DNA from: DASQWP01 sp050697555
GTDB lineage: Bacteria; Actinomycetota; Thermoleophilia; Gaiellales; Gaiellaceae
Assembly: GCA_050697555.1 (NCBI GenBank)
Contig: JBOHAD010000015.1
Span: 1-42,845 of the forward strand
Direction of reading: 5' to 3'
Length of the DNA: 42,845 nt
A program made the position numbers and the translations under genes. How positions within the stretch are numbered: position 1 is the first letter of the stretch; every line of letters starts with the position of its first letter. Shown here piece after piece: positions 29,453-40,714 of this stretch. Under the pieces are notes generated by a model, which did no database searches, was not told where the DNA came from, and worked only from the letters and a program-made list of their open reading frames with translations.

Positions 29453-30313
29453 ATGCCTTTCAGAGCGTTCACCGCTCTGCTCGTCCTCGTCGCGGCTCTC
29501 GCCCTTCCCGCTGCTGCAGAAGCCGCGGGGAGGCCGAACGTCGCGGCTCTCCAGGTCACGCTCCAGGCGCGCGGATTCTACGGCGGTACGATCGACGGCA
29601 TCAAAGGGCCGCGGACGACGAGCGCGGTGCGCCGCTTCCAACAGCGTCGCGGGCTCTTGGTAGACGGCATCGTCGGGCCGCAAACGCGGCGGGCGCTCGG
29701 CCGCTACGCGCGCTTCCGCGTCGGCCGGCGGGTCATGACCGACGGGAAGCACGGCTGGGACGTCGCCGCGCTTCAGTTCACGCTCGCCTGGCACGGGTTC
29801 CCGTTCGGCGCGATCGACGGCCACTTCGGCACCCGCACAGGCGCCGCGCTCTTCCGCTTCCAGCGCTGGCGCAGGATCGGCGCCGACGGGGTCGCCGGCC
29901 CCGTGACGATGCGTGCCCTGCGAGGGAAGCGGCCCCGCACCCGGCTCGGGTTTCGACGGCCGGTCCGGGCTCCGATCGGCGACCGCTTCGGACCGCGCGG
30001 CAACCGCTTCCACACAGGCCTCGACTTCACGGCGTGGTACGGCGAGCCGGTGTTCGCCGCCCGTGCCGGGCGCGTGCGTAGCGCGGGCTGGACAGCCGGC
30101 GGCTACGGGAATCTCGTCGTCCTCCGCCACAGCCGCGGCACGCGCTCGTACTACGCCCACCTCTCGCGCGTGCACGTCCGCGTCGGCCAGCGGGTCCGCC
30201 GCGGGACGAGGATCGGCACCGTCGGCGCGACGGGGACCGCGACCGGTCCGCACCTCCACTTCGAGATCCGCGTCCGCGGAGCGGCGGTGAACCCGCTACC
30301 CGCCCTGCGCTAG
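29453..30313 (+). CDS. Secreted M23 (LytM) peptidase with two peptidoglycan-binding domains
   Basis: A 286-residue exported protein. A signal peptide (FRAFTALLVLVAALALPAAAEAA) is followed by two PG_binding_1 domains (NVAALQVTLQARGFYGG...VGPQTRRALG, about 27-83, and DVAALQFTLAWHGFPFG...AGPVTMRALRG, about 100-160). A LytM domain then has zinc-site motifs HTGLDF (about 187) and HLHFEIRV (about 268). It should cleave peptidoglycan cross-links or bind the wall as a scaffold. Both zinc motifs are intact, so activity is likely. The end overlaps the convergent proC gene by 18 nt. Confidence 0.92.
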   Translation: MPFRAFTALLVLVAALALPAAAEAAGRPNVAALQVTLQARGFYGGTIDGIKGPRTTSAVRRFQQRRGLLVDGIVGPQTRRALGRYARFRVGRRVMTDGKHGWDVAALQFTLAWHGFPFGAIDGHFGTRTGAALFRFQRWRRIGADGVAGPVTMRALRGKRPRTRLGFRRPVRAPIGDRFGPRGNRFHTGLDFTAWYGEPVFAARAGRVRSAGWTAGGYGNLVVLRHSRGTRSYYAHLSRVHVRVGQRVRRGTRIGTVGATGTATGPHLHFEIRVRGAAVNPLPALR

Positions 30314-31108
30314 CTCCTTCGACCGCTCCATGGCCGCCTGGATGGCGTTGAGGAACGCCGCGCGAACGCCCGCCTGCTCGAGCTCGCGGATGGCCGCGAT
30401 CGTCGTCCCGCCCGGCGAGGTGACCATCTCCCGAAGCTCCACCGGGTGCATCTTCTCGTCCCGGAGGAGCTTCGCCGTCCCGAGCATGGTCTGGACGACC
30501 AGGTCGGTGGAGATCTCGCGCGAGAGGCCGAGCAGGATGCCCGCCTCGATCATCGACTCGGCGAGAAGCGCGAAGTAGGCCGGCCCCGAGCCGGAAACGG
30601 CTGTGATGGCGTCCATGTACCCCTCGTCCACGCGCACCGAGCGCCCGACGGAGCCGAGCACCTCCTCGGCGCGCTCGAGGTGCTCCTCCTCCGCGTACGC
30701 TCCGGCGGCGATGCCGGCCATGCCCTCGCGGACAGTCACGGGCGTGTTCGGCATCGCGCGGACGACGGGTACGCGATCGCCGAGCTGGCGCTCGATCGCG
30801 GAGGTCGGGATCGCCGCGGCGATCGAGAGGACCGTGTGGACGGCGGTGACGGTGCCGGCGATCTCCGCCAGCAGCCCCTCGATGTCCTGCGGCTTGACGG
30901 AGATGACGACCAGGGCGGCGTCCTGCACGGCCTCCACGTTCGAGAGCGTCGTCGCAATGCCGTAGCGCTCCGCGAGCGCGTCCAGGTGCTCCTGGTGGCG
31001 CGCCGTCGCCACGATCTCGTCGGCGTCGCGCCACCCGGACGAGAGCACGCCGGCGATGAGGGCCTCGCCCGCCTTGCCCGCTCCGAGAACGGCCAGCTTC
31101 CGCTCCAT
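30296..31108 (-). CDS. proC: Pyrroline-5-carboxylate reductase
   Basis: ProC reduces pyrroline-5-carboxylate to proline with NAD(P)H. The 270-residue protein has the Rossmann start LAVLGAGKAGEALIAGVL, VVISVKPQDI near 68, VRAMPNTPVTVREGM near 115, SGSGPAYFALLAESMIEAGILLG near 165 and MVTSPGGTTIAAIRELE near 225. It lies 11 nt after treY on the same strand and could be co-transcribed with the trehalose genes; proline and trehalose are both compatible solutes. Confidence 0.97.
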   Translation of the reverse strand: MERKLAVLGAGKAGEALIAGVLSSGWRDADEIVATARHQEHLDALAERYGIATTLSNVEAVQDAALVVISVKPQDIEGLLAEIAGTVTAVHTVLSIAAAIPTSAIERQLGDRVPVVRAMPNTPVTVREGMAGIAAGAYAEEEHLERAEEVLGSVGRSVRVDEGYMDAITAVSGSGPAYFALLAESMIEAGILLGLSREISTDLVVQTMLGTAKLLRDEKMHPVELREMVTSPGGTTIAAIRELEQAGVRAAFLNAIQAAMERSKELAQGG

Positions 31109-31119
31109 CAGGAGGGACG

Positions 31120-32948
31120 CTACCGCTCGTAGAGCCCGATCGGAAGGTCGGGCAGCAGGTCTCGCCAGCCGCGGAAGCCCGGCTTCGCGGCGTGCGGCCG
31201 CACCGGGACGGCGACGCGAACCTTCCCGGCGCGCTCGAACGCGCACACGCCCAGGCCGGCGTCCACGGGGTCGTACGAGCCTTCGAACGCCGCCGGCTTC
31301 CTCCTCCGCAGCTCGAGCGCCGCCCGGATCGTCCGCAGCTTCGGCGGCGGATCGGCGAGCGCGCGGCGGCGCCGTTCCCAGTCGACCGGACCGCGGTTGT
31401 CCGGGTCGACGAGCGCGAGGAAGTCGAGCTCGTCCCCCTGGTAGACGTCGGGCACGCCCGGCGCCGTGAGCTTCAGGAGCGTCATCCCCAGAGCGACGCG
31501 CCGGCCCGCGTCCGCGACGCGCGCGGCGAACGGCCCGAAGTCGACCGGCATCGAGGCGTAGAGGCGGCCGATCGCCTCGTGGACTCGCCGCTCGTGCTCC
31601 CCGTTCGGCTCGATCCAGCTGGTGTTGACCTTCGCCTCGCGGAGGGCCTTCTCCATGTAGGCCTCCAGCCGCTCCCGCTCGAGCGGCCACGCTCCGACGA
31701 GCGTCTGCCAGAGCAGGTGGTCCTCGCCGGGATCGTCGAGCGTGCGCCAGCGGCGCACCCGCTCGCCCCACTCCTCCGCCATGCCCGCGAGTGCGACGAT
31801 CCGGGCGCGGACGTCGCCGCTCCGCTTCGTGTCGTGCGTCGTCGTCGCGAGGAGCTGTCGGGGGAAGCGCTCCGCCCGCTTCACGTTCGCCTCGTGGAAC
31901 TCCTGGACCGAGAGCCCGAAGGCGCCCGGGTCCCCTCCCACCTCGTTGAGCGCGCTGAGGCGGTGGTAGCGGTAGAAGGCCGTGTCCTCGACACCCTTGG
32001 CCATGACGGCCCCCGTCGTCTGCTGGAAGCGGGTCACGAACTCGTCGAGGCCCCGCTCCTCCAGGAGGAGCGCCCGCCGGATGGGCTCGGGAACGGAGGC
32101 AAGCTTCTCGCGGTCGGCGTGCTCGACGCGGCCGCTCCAGGGCTCCACGTACGTCCGGTAGACGGGGAGCGAGGCGAGCGCCTCGTCGAGCGAGGGTGCG
32201 TCCCAGAGGCGCCGGAGCCGCTCCACCTCGGGCCGGAAGGTCGTCTCCACCTGCTCGCGCTTCGCGCGGGCGGCGACGGCCGCAAAGGGCTCCGCCTCGT
32301 CCGTCAGCTCCTCCCACAGTCGGGTGAGAGGCTCCTCGCCGGCGGGGTCGACGAAAAGCGCGGTGACGTCGTTGGCGAACTCGTACCCCGTCGTCCCCTC
32401 CACCGGCCAGTCGCGGAGCTCCTCCCCGGGCTCCAGGATCTTCTCCACCCAGACGTGCTCGACGCCCTCCGCCCGGAGCCGCTCGAGGTAGCCCCGAGGG
32501 TCGGCGAGACCGTCCACGTGGTCGATGCGGAGCCCCTGGACGGCGCCGTCCCGGACGAGCTCGAGCACCTTTCGGTGCATAAGCTCGAAGACCTCGGGAT
32601 CCTCGACTCGGACCCCTCCGAGCTCGTCGACGTCGAAGAAGCGCCGGCCGACGTCGAAGACTTCGGGCCAGAAGGGGTTCTCCTCGCCGACGGCCATGTG
32701 GTTCGGGACGATGTCGAGAACGACGTCCAGGCCGGCCGAGCAGAGCGCGCGGAGGGCGTCCTCCCCGCCCAGATCTTCTGAGATCCGTGTCGGATCGACG
32801 ACGTCGTAGCCGTGCGTCGAGCCGGCGCGGACCTGAAGCGACGGCGAGAGATAGAGGTGGCTGATCCCGAGCTCCTGGAGATACGGCACGAGCGCACGCG
32901 CCTCGCGGAAGCCCAGGCGGGGCCCGAGCTGGAGGCGGTAGGTCGCCC

Positions 32949-32952
<4 letters not shown>
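31120..32952 (-). CDS. treY: Maltooligosyl trehalose synthase
   Basis: TreY turns the reducing-end alpha-1,4 bond of maltooligosaccharides into an alpha,alpha-1,1 bond. The 610-residue GH13 protein begins ATYRLQLGPRLGFREARALVPYLQELGISHLYLSPS, then HGYDVVDPTRISEDLGG, DIVPNHMA, LRIDHVDGLADP (nucleophile Asp), VWVEKILEPGE (acid/base Glu), ATTTHDTKRSGDVRARI and PGVPDVYQGDE. It is about 100 residues shorter than many TreY proteins, but all active-site segments are present. The GTG overlaps the glgX stop by 4 nt. Confidence 0.95.
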
Positions 32953-35059
<2,107 letters not shown>

Positions 35060-35063
<4 letters not shown>

Positions 35064-36601
35064 CGGCGGATCTCCGCGCTCAGGCGCGCGAAATCGACGG
35101 CGAGCTCGACGTCGCCGCGGCGGAGGCGTAGGCGAGGAGGCTCCTCCGTGAAGTCGACCTCGACGTCTGGGGGGAGCTCCCGACGCAGGCGCAGGAGCTC
35201 GCAGTAGCACTCCCGGAGGGCGGTGTCTCCGCGCTCCCGAGCGAGCTTCGAGCGCTCGAAGGTGGCCGGGTCCTGCGGGTCGGGCACGTCCTCGGCCGCG
35301 AAGCCGGAGAAGCCCGCGAACTCCTCCCGGCGGCCGCGGCGAGTCGCGTCGGCGACGGCCGGATCGACGTGGTCGCTGAAGAACTGGAACGGCCGCTGCT
35401 CGCCGTACTCCTCGCCCATGAAGAGAAGCGGCGTCGAAGGCGCGAGGAGGGTGCAGTGGGCGGCCACGCGGAGCTGCTCGCGGGTGAGCCGGTCGCCGGC
35501 GGGGCGGTTCCCGACCTGGTCGTGGTTCTGAGCGCAGACCACGAGGCGGCCGCGCTCGGGCCGCACGAGGGCGTGCGCGAGCTGCTCGACCCGCCCGTAA
35601 AGCTCGTAGTAGCCCTCTCGCTCCCCCGTCAGGAGCACGTGCAGCGCATGGTGGTGCTCGTCGCACCATTGCGCGTCGTGCCCCCACTCGTCGAGCGGAC
35701 GGCGGTTGTCGACGTGCGTCTCCGAGACTACGAGCGTGCGGGGAGCCTCCTCGTGCACGCGCTCCGCCAGCTCGGCGAGGACGTGTCGCGGGCCGTCGTC
35801 GTGGACGGCGAAGACCGCGTCGAGACGGAGTCCGTCCACGTGGTAGTCGCGCACCCACGTGAGGGCGTTCTGGATCGCCCACTCGCGCACGCCTACGTGC
35901 GTGTAGTCGATCGCGTCTCCCCAGGGTGTCTCGTGGCGGTCCGTGAAGTAGGGGCCGAAGGCGGCGATCGCCTCGGCGCCGGGCCCGACGTGGTTGTAGA
36001 CGACGTCGAGGAGGACACCCAGGCCCTCGCGGTGCGCGGCATCGACGAGGCGTGCGAGCCCCTCGGGCCCGCCGTAGGCGGGATGCGGCGCGTACGCGTA
36101 GACGCCGTCGTAGCCCCAGCCGCGGTTTCCGGGAAAGGTGGCCGGGGGCATGAGCTCGATCGCGCTGACGCCGAGCTCGCGCAGGTCGCCCAGATGCGGG
36201 ACGACCGCGTCGAAGGTGCCCTCCTGCGTGAATGTCCCCACGTGCAGCTCATAGAGGACGAGCTCTTCGAGGCGCAGGCCGTCCCAGTCCTCGTCCGTCC
36301 ATTCGAAGGCGGCCGTGTCCACGACGCGCGAGAAACCCCGGATCCCCTCGGGCTGGAAGCGCGAGCAGGGGTCGGGACGCTCCTCACCGGCGTCGAGGAC
36401 GTAGGCGTAGTCCTCGCCGGGGGCCGCCGCCAGGGTGGCCCCCCAGAAGCCGTCGCCGGTCCTCTCCAGCTCGTGCTCCTCGCCCCGGAGCCGAACGGCG
36501 ACGGAGGAGCGCCGGGGCGCCCAGACCCGGAAAGCGACGCGCCGGCCGCCCTGGGGGGTCGCGCCCAGGCGCTCGCGAATGTCCCTGCCCGCCGAGAGCA
36601 C
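35060..36601 (-). CDS. treZ: Maltooligosyl trehalose trehalohydrolase
   Basis: TreZ releases trehalose from maltooligosyl trehalose made by TreY. The 513-residue GH13 protein has an N-terminal beta-domain (VAFRVWAPRRSSVAVRLRGEEHEL), then VLYELHVGTFTQEGTFDAVVPHL, VVYNHVGPG, HVDGLRLDAVFAVHDD (nucleophile), LVVSETHVDNRRP (acid/base), CAQNHDQVGNR and LLFMGEEYGEQRPFQFFSDH. It is the first gene of treZ-glgX-treY(-proC), with overlaps throughout. The start is GTG; there is a gap of about 36 nt to the IscA-like gene upstream. Confidence 0.95.
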
Positions 36602-36637
36602 GACCGGCGATGCTACCGGCCGGCGGGGTGCGCCCGG

Positions 36638-36955
36638 CTAGAAGGCCGGGCGGTTGTCGTCGGCCGCCGCCTGCGGGGCGATGGCGAAGTTGACGCGACC
36701 CTCCTCCATCTGGGCGTCGAGGATCTTGTCGTCGAGGAAGCCGGCCACCTCGGGCCCGAGGAAGATCTGCTCGCCCTCGGCCTCGACGACGACGTCGCTC
36801 TCGGCCGGGGACGGCACGATGGCGAGATGGAGAGAGGTCTCCTCCGCCTCGGTGGGCTCCGCGGAGATGCGGAGGCCTGCGTCGTCCGGAACCTCCTCCG
36901 AGGACGACTTGATGGCGTGGATGGCCTCGACCGCGTTCTGAGTCAGCGCTAGCAC
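36638..36955 (-). CDS. IscA/HesB-like protein lacking cysteines
   Basis: A 105-residue protein with the Fe-S biogenesis (HesB/IscA) fold pattern: LTQNAVEAIHAI, GLRISAEPTEAEETSLHLAIV, VEAEGEQIFLGPEVAGFLDDKILDAQMEEGRVNFAIAP. True IscA carries three conserved cysteines as cluster ligands; here there is none, so it probably does not hold an Fe-S cluster and its role is unknown. The GTG has a ggggg tract upstream that can pair with cccc just after it (GGGG-att-CCCC), possibly masking the ribosome site. It lies between glgB and treZ, on the same strand. Confidence 0.72.
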   Translation of the reverse strand: MLALTQNAVEAIHAIKSSSEEVPDDAGLRISAEPTEAEETSLHLAIVPSPAESDVVVEAEGEQIFLGPEVAGFLDDKILDAQMEEGRVNFAIAPQAAADDNRPAF

Positions 36956-37043
36956 GTGGGGAATCCCCCTTCGCGTCGGATACGGGTACGAACTACGGAA
37001 GGTGCCCACCTGCAGCCGTCTCAAACCTGCGTCCGAGCGAGCT

Positions 37044-37136
37044 TCGTGTTCCACCCGCACAAGCCTCCCGAACAGCCAGAGCGATCATGGCACCGCTCCC
37101 CGCGCGGAATCAGACTTTGTGCTCGAGGAACACAAG
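37044..37136. repeat. Inverted pair of 19-bp TTGTG palindromes, pair 2
   Basis: The left copy (37044-37062) reads TTGTGCGGGTGGAACACGA on the minus strand; the right copy (37117-37135) reads TTGTGCTCGAGGAACACAA on the plus strand. Centres are 73 bp apart. The pair lies between the glgB stop and the IscA-like start. As in pair 1, the left copy ends ACACGA, the right copy ends ACACAA, and GACT precedes the right copy. Confidence 0.6.
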
Positions 37137-37154
37137 CTCCGCGGCCGCAGCGAG

Positions 37155-39302
37155 TCAGCCGCGCTCGGGGGCGAGCCAGACGACGCCGAGCGGCGGGAGC
37201 GTGACGTCCGCCGAGAAGGCCTGCTCGTGCCAGGGGCGCTCCTGTGCCTCGGCGCCGCCCGGATTTCCGACCTCCGAGCCGCCGTAGAGGGCCGAATCGG
37301 TGTTCAGGAGCTCGCGCCAGCGGCCTCCCTGCGGCAGCCCGAGCCGGTAGCCGGGCCGGGGAACGGGCGAGAAGTTGCACACGCAGACAAGCGGCCGCCT
37401 CGCCGCTGAGTAGCGCGCGAAGGCGACGACGTTGGCGCCGGCGTCGTTCGGCTCGAGCCAGCTGAAGCCCTCCGCGTCGAAGTCGACCTCCCAGAGCGCA
37501 GGCTCCTCGCGGTAGAGCCGGTTGAGGTCGCGCACGAGTGCCTGCACGCCCGCGTGCCCCGGCTGCTCGAGCAGGTGCCAGTCGAGGCTCCGCTCGTGGC
37601 TCCACTCGCGCTCCTGCGCTAGCTCGCCGCCCATGAAGAGGAGCTTCTTGCCCGGATGCGCCCACATGTACGCGTAGAGCGACCGCAGATTGGCGAGCTT
37701 CTGCCAGGCGTCGCCCGGCATCTTGGCGAGCAGGGAGCCCTTTCCGTGCACGACCTCGTCGTGCGAGAGAGGGAGCACGAAGTTCTCCGAGAACGCATAC
37801 ATGAGGCTGAACGTGAGCTGGTGGTGGTGGAAGCGGCGGTGGATCGGGTCGCGCTGGAAGTAGTCGAGCGTGTCGTGCATCCAGCCCAGGTTCCACTTGA
37901 AGCCGAAGCCGAGCCCGCCCACGTAGGTCGGTCGCGAGACTCCCGGCCAGGCTGTCGACTCCTCCGCGGCCATGACCACGCCGGGTTCCGCACGGTGGAC
38001 GACCTCGTTCAGCTCCTTGAGGAAGTCGATCGCGTCGAGGTCCTCGTTGCCGCCGAACGCGTTCGGGATCCACTCGCCGTCCTTCCGCGAGTAGTCGAGG
38101 TAGAGCATCGAAGCGACTGCGTCCACCCGGAGCCCGTCGGCGTGGTACTCCTCGAGCCAGAAGAGCGCGTTGGCGAGAAGGAAGTTCCGCACCTCGGTGC
38201 GGCCCAGGTTGAAGACGAGCGTGCCCCAGTCGGGGTGAGCTCCTCGTCGCGGGTCCTCGTGCTCGTAGAGCGCCGTCCCGTCGAAGCGGGCGAGCGCGAA
38301 CTCGTCCCGCGGGAAGTGGGCCGGCACCCAGTCGAGGATCACGCCCAGCCCGCGGGCGTGCAGCCTGTCGACGAAAGCGCGGAAGTCGTCCGGAGAGCCG
38401 AACCGGGACGTGGGCGCGTAGTAGCCGGTCACCTGGTAGCCCCAGGAGCCGGAGAACGGGTGCTCCATCACGGGCAGGAGCTCGACGTGTGTGAAGCCGA
38501 GGTCGAGAGCGTAGGCGGCCAGCTCGTCCGCGAGCTCCTCGTAGCGGAGCGGCCGGTTGCCTTCGAGCGGGTTCCACCGCCAGGAGCCGAGGTGCACCTC
38601 GTAGACGGCCATCGGAGCCGCGTGCGGGTCGGCCGAGCGGCGTCGTTCCATCCACTCGTCGTCGCTCCAACGGTGGCTCGACTCGAAGACGACCCCGGCC
38701 GTCTTCGGAGGCTGCTCCATCTCGAACGCAAACGGGTCGGTCTTCAGGAGCGGCTCGCCTTCCCGCGTGCGAATCTCGTACTTCCAGCGCTCACCGGAGG
38801 TGACCGCCGGGATGAAGAGCTCCCAGATGCCCGAGGAGCCGAGCGAGCGCATCGGATGCAGGCGCCCGTCCCAGCCGTTGAAGTCGCCGACGACGCTGAC
38901 CGACCGCGCCGAGGGCGCCCAGACGGCGAAGCTCGTGCCGCGCACGCCGTCGAGCTCGCGCACGTGCGCGCCGAGCCTCCGGTAGAGCTCCTCGTGCCGC
39001 CCCTCGGCGGCGAGGTGGATGTCGACCTCGCCCAGCGTCGGGAGGAACGAGTACGGGTCGCGCAAGGTGAACGTGCTGCCGTCCGGGTACGAGACCTCGA
39101 GCTCGTAGCGGAGGCCCGGCTTCCCGCCCGGGACGACGCCTTCGAAGAGCCCCGCCTCGTCCGCCCGACCGAGCTCGACGGCCTCGCCTCCCTCGGGAAG
39201 CACCCGCACCCGGAGAGCGTCGGGCCGGTACGCGCGGACGACGACGCCGCCGTCGGCGGGATGAGCGCCGAGGAGCGAGTGCGGGTCGGCGCTCGCCCTC
39301 AT
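37155..39302 (-). CDS. glgB: 1,4-alpha-glucan branching enzyme
   Basis: GlgB adds alpha-1,6 branches to alpha-1,4 glucan, here most likely chains made by GlgE. The 715-residue GH13 protein has two N-terminal CBM48-type domains (DPHSLLGAHPADGGVVVRAYRP and GTSFAVWAPSARSVSVVGDFNGWDG). The barrel has VYEVHLGSWR, ELLPVMEHPFSGSWGYQVTGYYAPTSRFG, DWVPAHFP, GLRVDAVASMLYLDYSRK (nucleophile), MAAEESTAWPGV (acid/base) and LPLSHDEVVHGKGSL. Its ATG overlaps the mak stop (ATGA), placing it last in treS-mak-glgB. Confidence 0.97.
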   Translation of the reverse strand: MRASADPHSLLGAHPADGGVVVRAYRPDALRVRVLPEGGEAVELGRADEAGLFEGVVPGGKPGLRYELEVSYPDGSTFTLRDPYSFLPTLGEVDIHLAAEGRHEELYRRLGAHVRELDGVRGTSFAVWAPSARSVSVVGDFNGWDGRLHPMRSLGSSGIWELFIPAVTSGERWKYEIRTREGEPLLKTDPFAFEMEQPPKTAGVVFESSHRWSDDEWMERRRSADPHAAPMAVYEVHLGSWRWNPLEGNRPLRYEELADELAAYALDLGFTHVELLPVMEHPFSGSWGYQVTGYYAPTSRFGSPDDFRAFVDRLHARGLGVILDWVPAHFPRDEFALARFDGTALYEHEDPRRGAHPDWGTLVFNLGRTEVRNFLLANALFWLEEYHADGLRVDAVASMLYLDYSRKDGEWIPNAFGGNEDLDAIDFLKELNEVVHRAEPGVVMAAEESTAWPGVSRPTYVGGLGFGFKWNLGWMHDTLDYFQRDPIHRRFHHHQLTFSLMYAFSENFVLPLSHDEVVHGKGSLLAKMPGDAWQKLANLRSLYAYMWAHPGKKLLFMGGELAQEREWSHERSLDWHLLEQPGHAGVQALVRDLNRLYREEPALWEVDFDAEGFSWLEPNDAGANVVAFARYSAARRPLVCVCNFSPVPRPGYRLGLPQGGRWRELLNTDSALYGGSEVGNPGGAEAQERPWHEQAFSADVTLPPLGVVWLAPERG

Positions 39303-40714
39303 GCGGGAGCCGTCGTCTCGAGGAGCCGCCGGATGCCCTCGACGGGGATCTCGACCCAGTCGGGCCGGTTGTCGAGCTCGTAGCGGAGCTCGTAGATCGC
39401 CTTCTCGAGCTCGAAGACGGTGAGAAGCCGCTCGAAGGCCTCCTCGCCGGGAGGGAGAAGCCCGCTCGGCTCGGCGGCGGGCACGTACCCGGCGAGAAAC
39501 TCCGCGCGGGCGCGAGCTTCCCAGTCGGAAGGCGGCTCGGCCCCCTCGGTGATGGAGGCGGCCGAGGCGGCGTAGGCGAAGGAGCGGAGCATGCCGGCGA
39601 CGTCGCGGAGCGGCGAGCGCTTGCGCCGCCGCTCGGGGATCGGACGCGCGGGCTCGCCCTCGAAGTCGAGCACGATCCAGTCCTCGCCCGTCCAGAGCAC
39701 CTGCCCGAGGTGATAGTCGCCGTGCGTACGGATGACGCGGCCCCCGGCGCCGATGTGAGAGAGGTGGCGCAGCTGCTCACGCACCTCCTCCCCACGTCCG
39801 GCGATCGGCGCGACCGGGCCGTCCCCGGCCAGATCGAGGAAGACCTGCTCGATCTCCTCGTCCACGGTCGCGGTCAGGAGCCCGAGCGCCTCCGCGCTCG
39901 GCTCCTCGGGCGCGAAATGCGGGTCGCTCGCGTCGGAGGCGAGCGCGACGTGCATCGCGCCGGTGACCTCGCCGAGCCGGCGGGCCTGCGCGAGGAACGC
40001 CTCGGGGTCGTCGCTCAGGCTCTCGAGGGCGAACGTCCAGCCGTCCGTCTCGCCCGGCACGAAGCGCTGCAGGACACCGAGCGTCGCTTCCAGCAGGCGG
40101 CCCGCGTACTCGTACCAGCCGACGAGCGGCGCGATGTGAGGAAACTCCCGCTCGGTGAGGAAGCGCAGGAGCTCGAGCTCGGGGTTCACGCCCGCTTCGA
40201 GGCGCCGGTAGACCTTGAGGATCAGCTCCTCGGCGAAGACGACCGAGGAGTTCGACTGCTCGCCGTCGAGCAGCCGGGCCTCGAGCTCCGCCCCGGGCAG
40301 CGCGAAGCCGTCCACGGTCCGGAAGTCGAGGGTCCCGTCCGTCGCCCCAATCGTGCTCGACCCGCGCACGAGGTGCAGGAGCTCGCTCGCAAGGAGCGGA
40401 TCGGCGAGCGCGTCGTAGGCGGTCCAGCCCTCCGCCCGCCCGACGACCGCCTCGTCCCAGCCGTCTCCGTCCGGCCGGAAGCCGAGGAGAAGCTGGTAGA
40501 TCTCGTGCGTCCCCGGCTGGAAGCGGACCTCGATGAGGGCCGCCGCGAGAAGAGGCGGAGCCGACCGGAGCGGAACCACGCTCAGCGGGCTCACCTGGAG
40601 AACGTCGCGCGACTTGGCCCCGAACCAGCGGCGGGCGAGCACGAACTCACGGAGGTCCTCCTCGGGCAGGAAGCCGACGTCCCCGGCCGCCACCCTGCGC
40701 TCGATCTCACTCAT
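39299..40714 (-). CDS. mak: Maltokinase (Mak/Pep2)
   Basis: Mak phosphorylates maltose to maltose-1-phosphate, the donor for GlgE. The 471-residue protein has an N-terminal cap (LREFVLARRWFGAKSRDV), a kinase-like core with FAEELILKVYRRLEAGVNPELELLRFL, the catalytic loop RTHGDYHLGQVLWT and the metal motif WIVLDFEGEPARP, and ends ELEKAIYELRYELDNRPDWVEIPVEGI, all typical of Mak. In mycobacteria it is joined or bound to TreS; here the genes are separate but overlap (ATGA). Confidence 0.95.
   Translation of the reverse strand: MSEIERRVAAGDVGFLPEEDLREFVLARRWFGAKSRDVLQVSPLSVVPLRSAPPLLAAALIEVRFQPGTHEIYQLLLGFRPDGDGWDEAVVGRAEGWTAYDALADPLLASELLHLVRGSSTIGATDGTLDFRTVDGFALPGAELEARLLDGEQSNSSVVFAEELILKVYRRLEAGVNPELELLRFLTEREFPHIAPLVGWYEYAGRLLEATLGVLQRFVPGETDGWTFALESLSDDPEAFLAQARRLGEVTGAMHVALASDASDPHFAPEEPSAEALGLLTATVDEEIEQVFLDLAGDGPVAPIAGRGEEVREQLRHLSHIGAGGRVIRTHGDYHLGQVLWTGEDWIVLDFEGEPARPIPERRRKRSPLRDVAGMLRSFAYAASAASITEGAEPPSDWEARARAEFLAGYVPAAEPSGLLPPGEEAFERLLTVFELEKAIYELRYELDNRPDWVEIPVEGIRRLLETTAPA

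Noticed and set aside
30296..30313. Operator or repeat at the overlap of the M23 peptidase and proC genes
   Set aside because: It is only the ordinary convergent overlap of two good reading frames.
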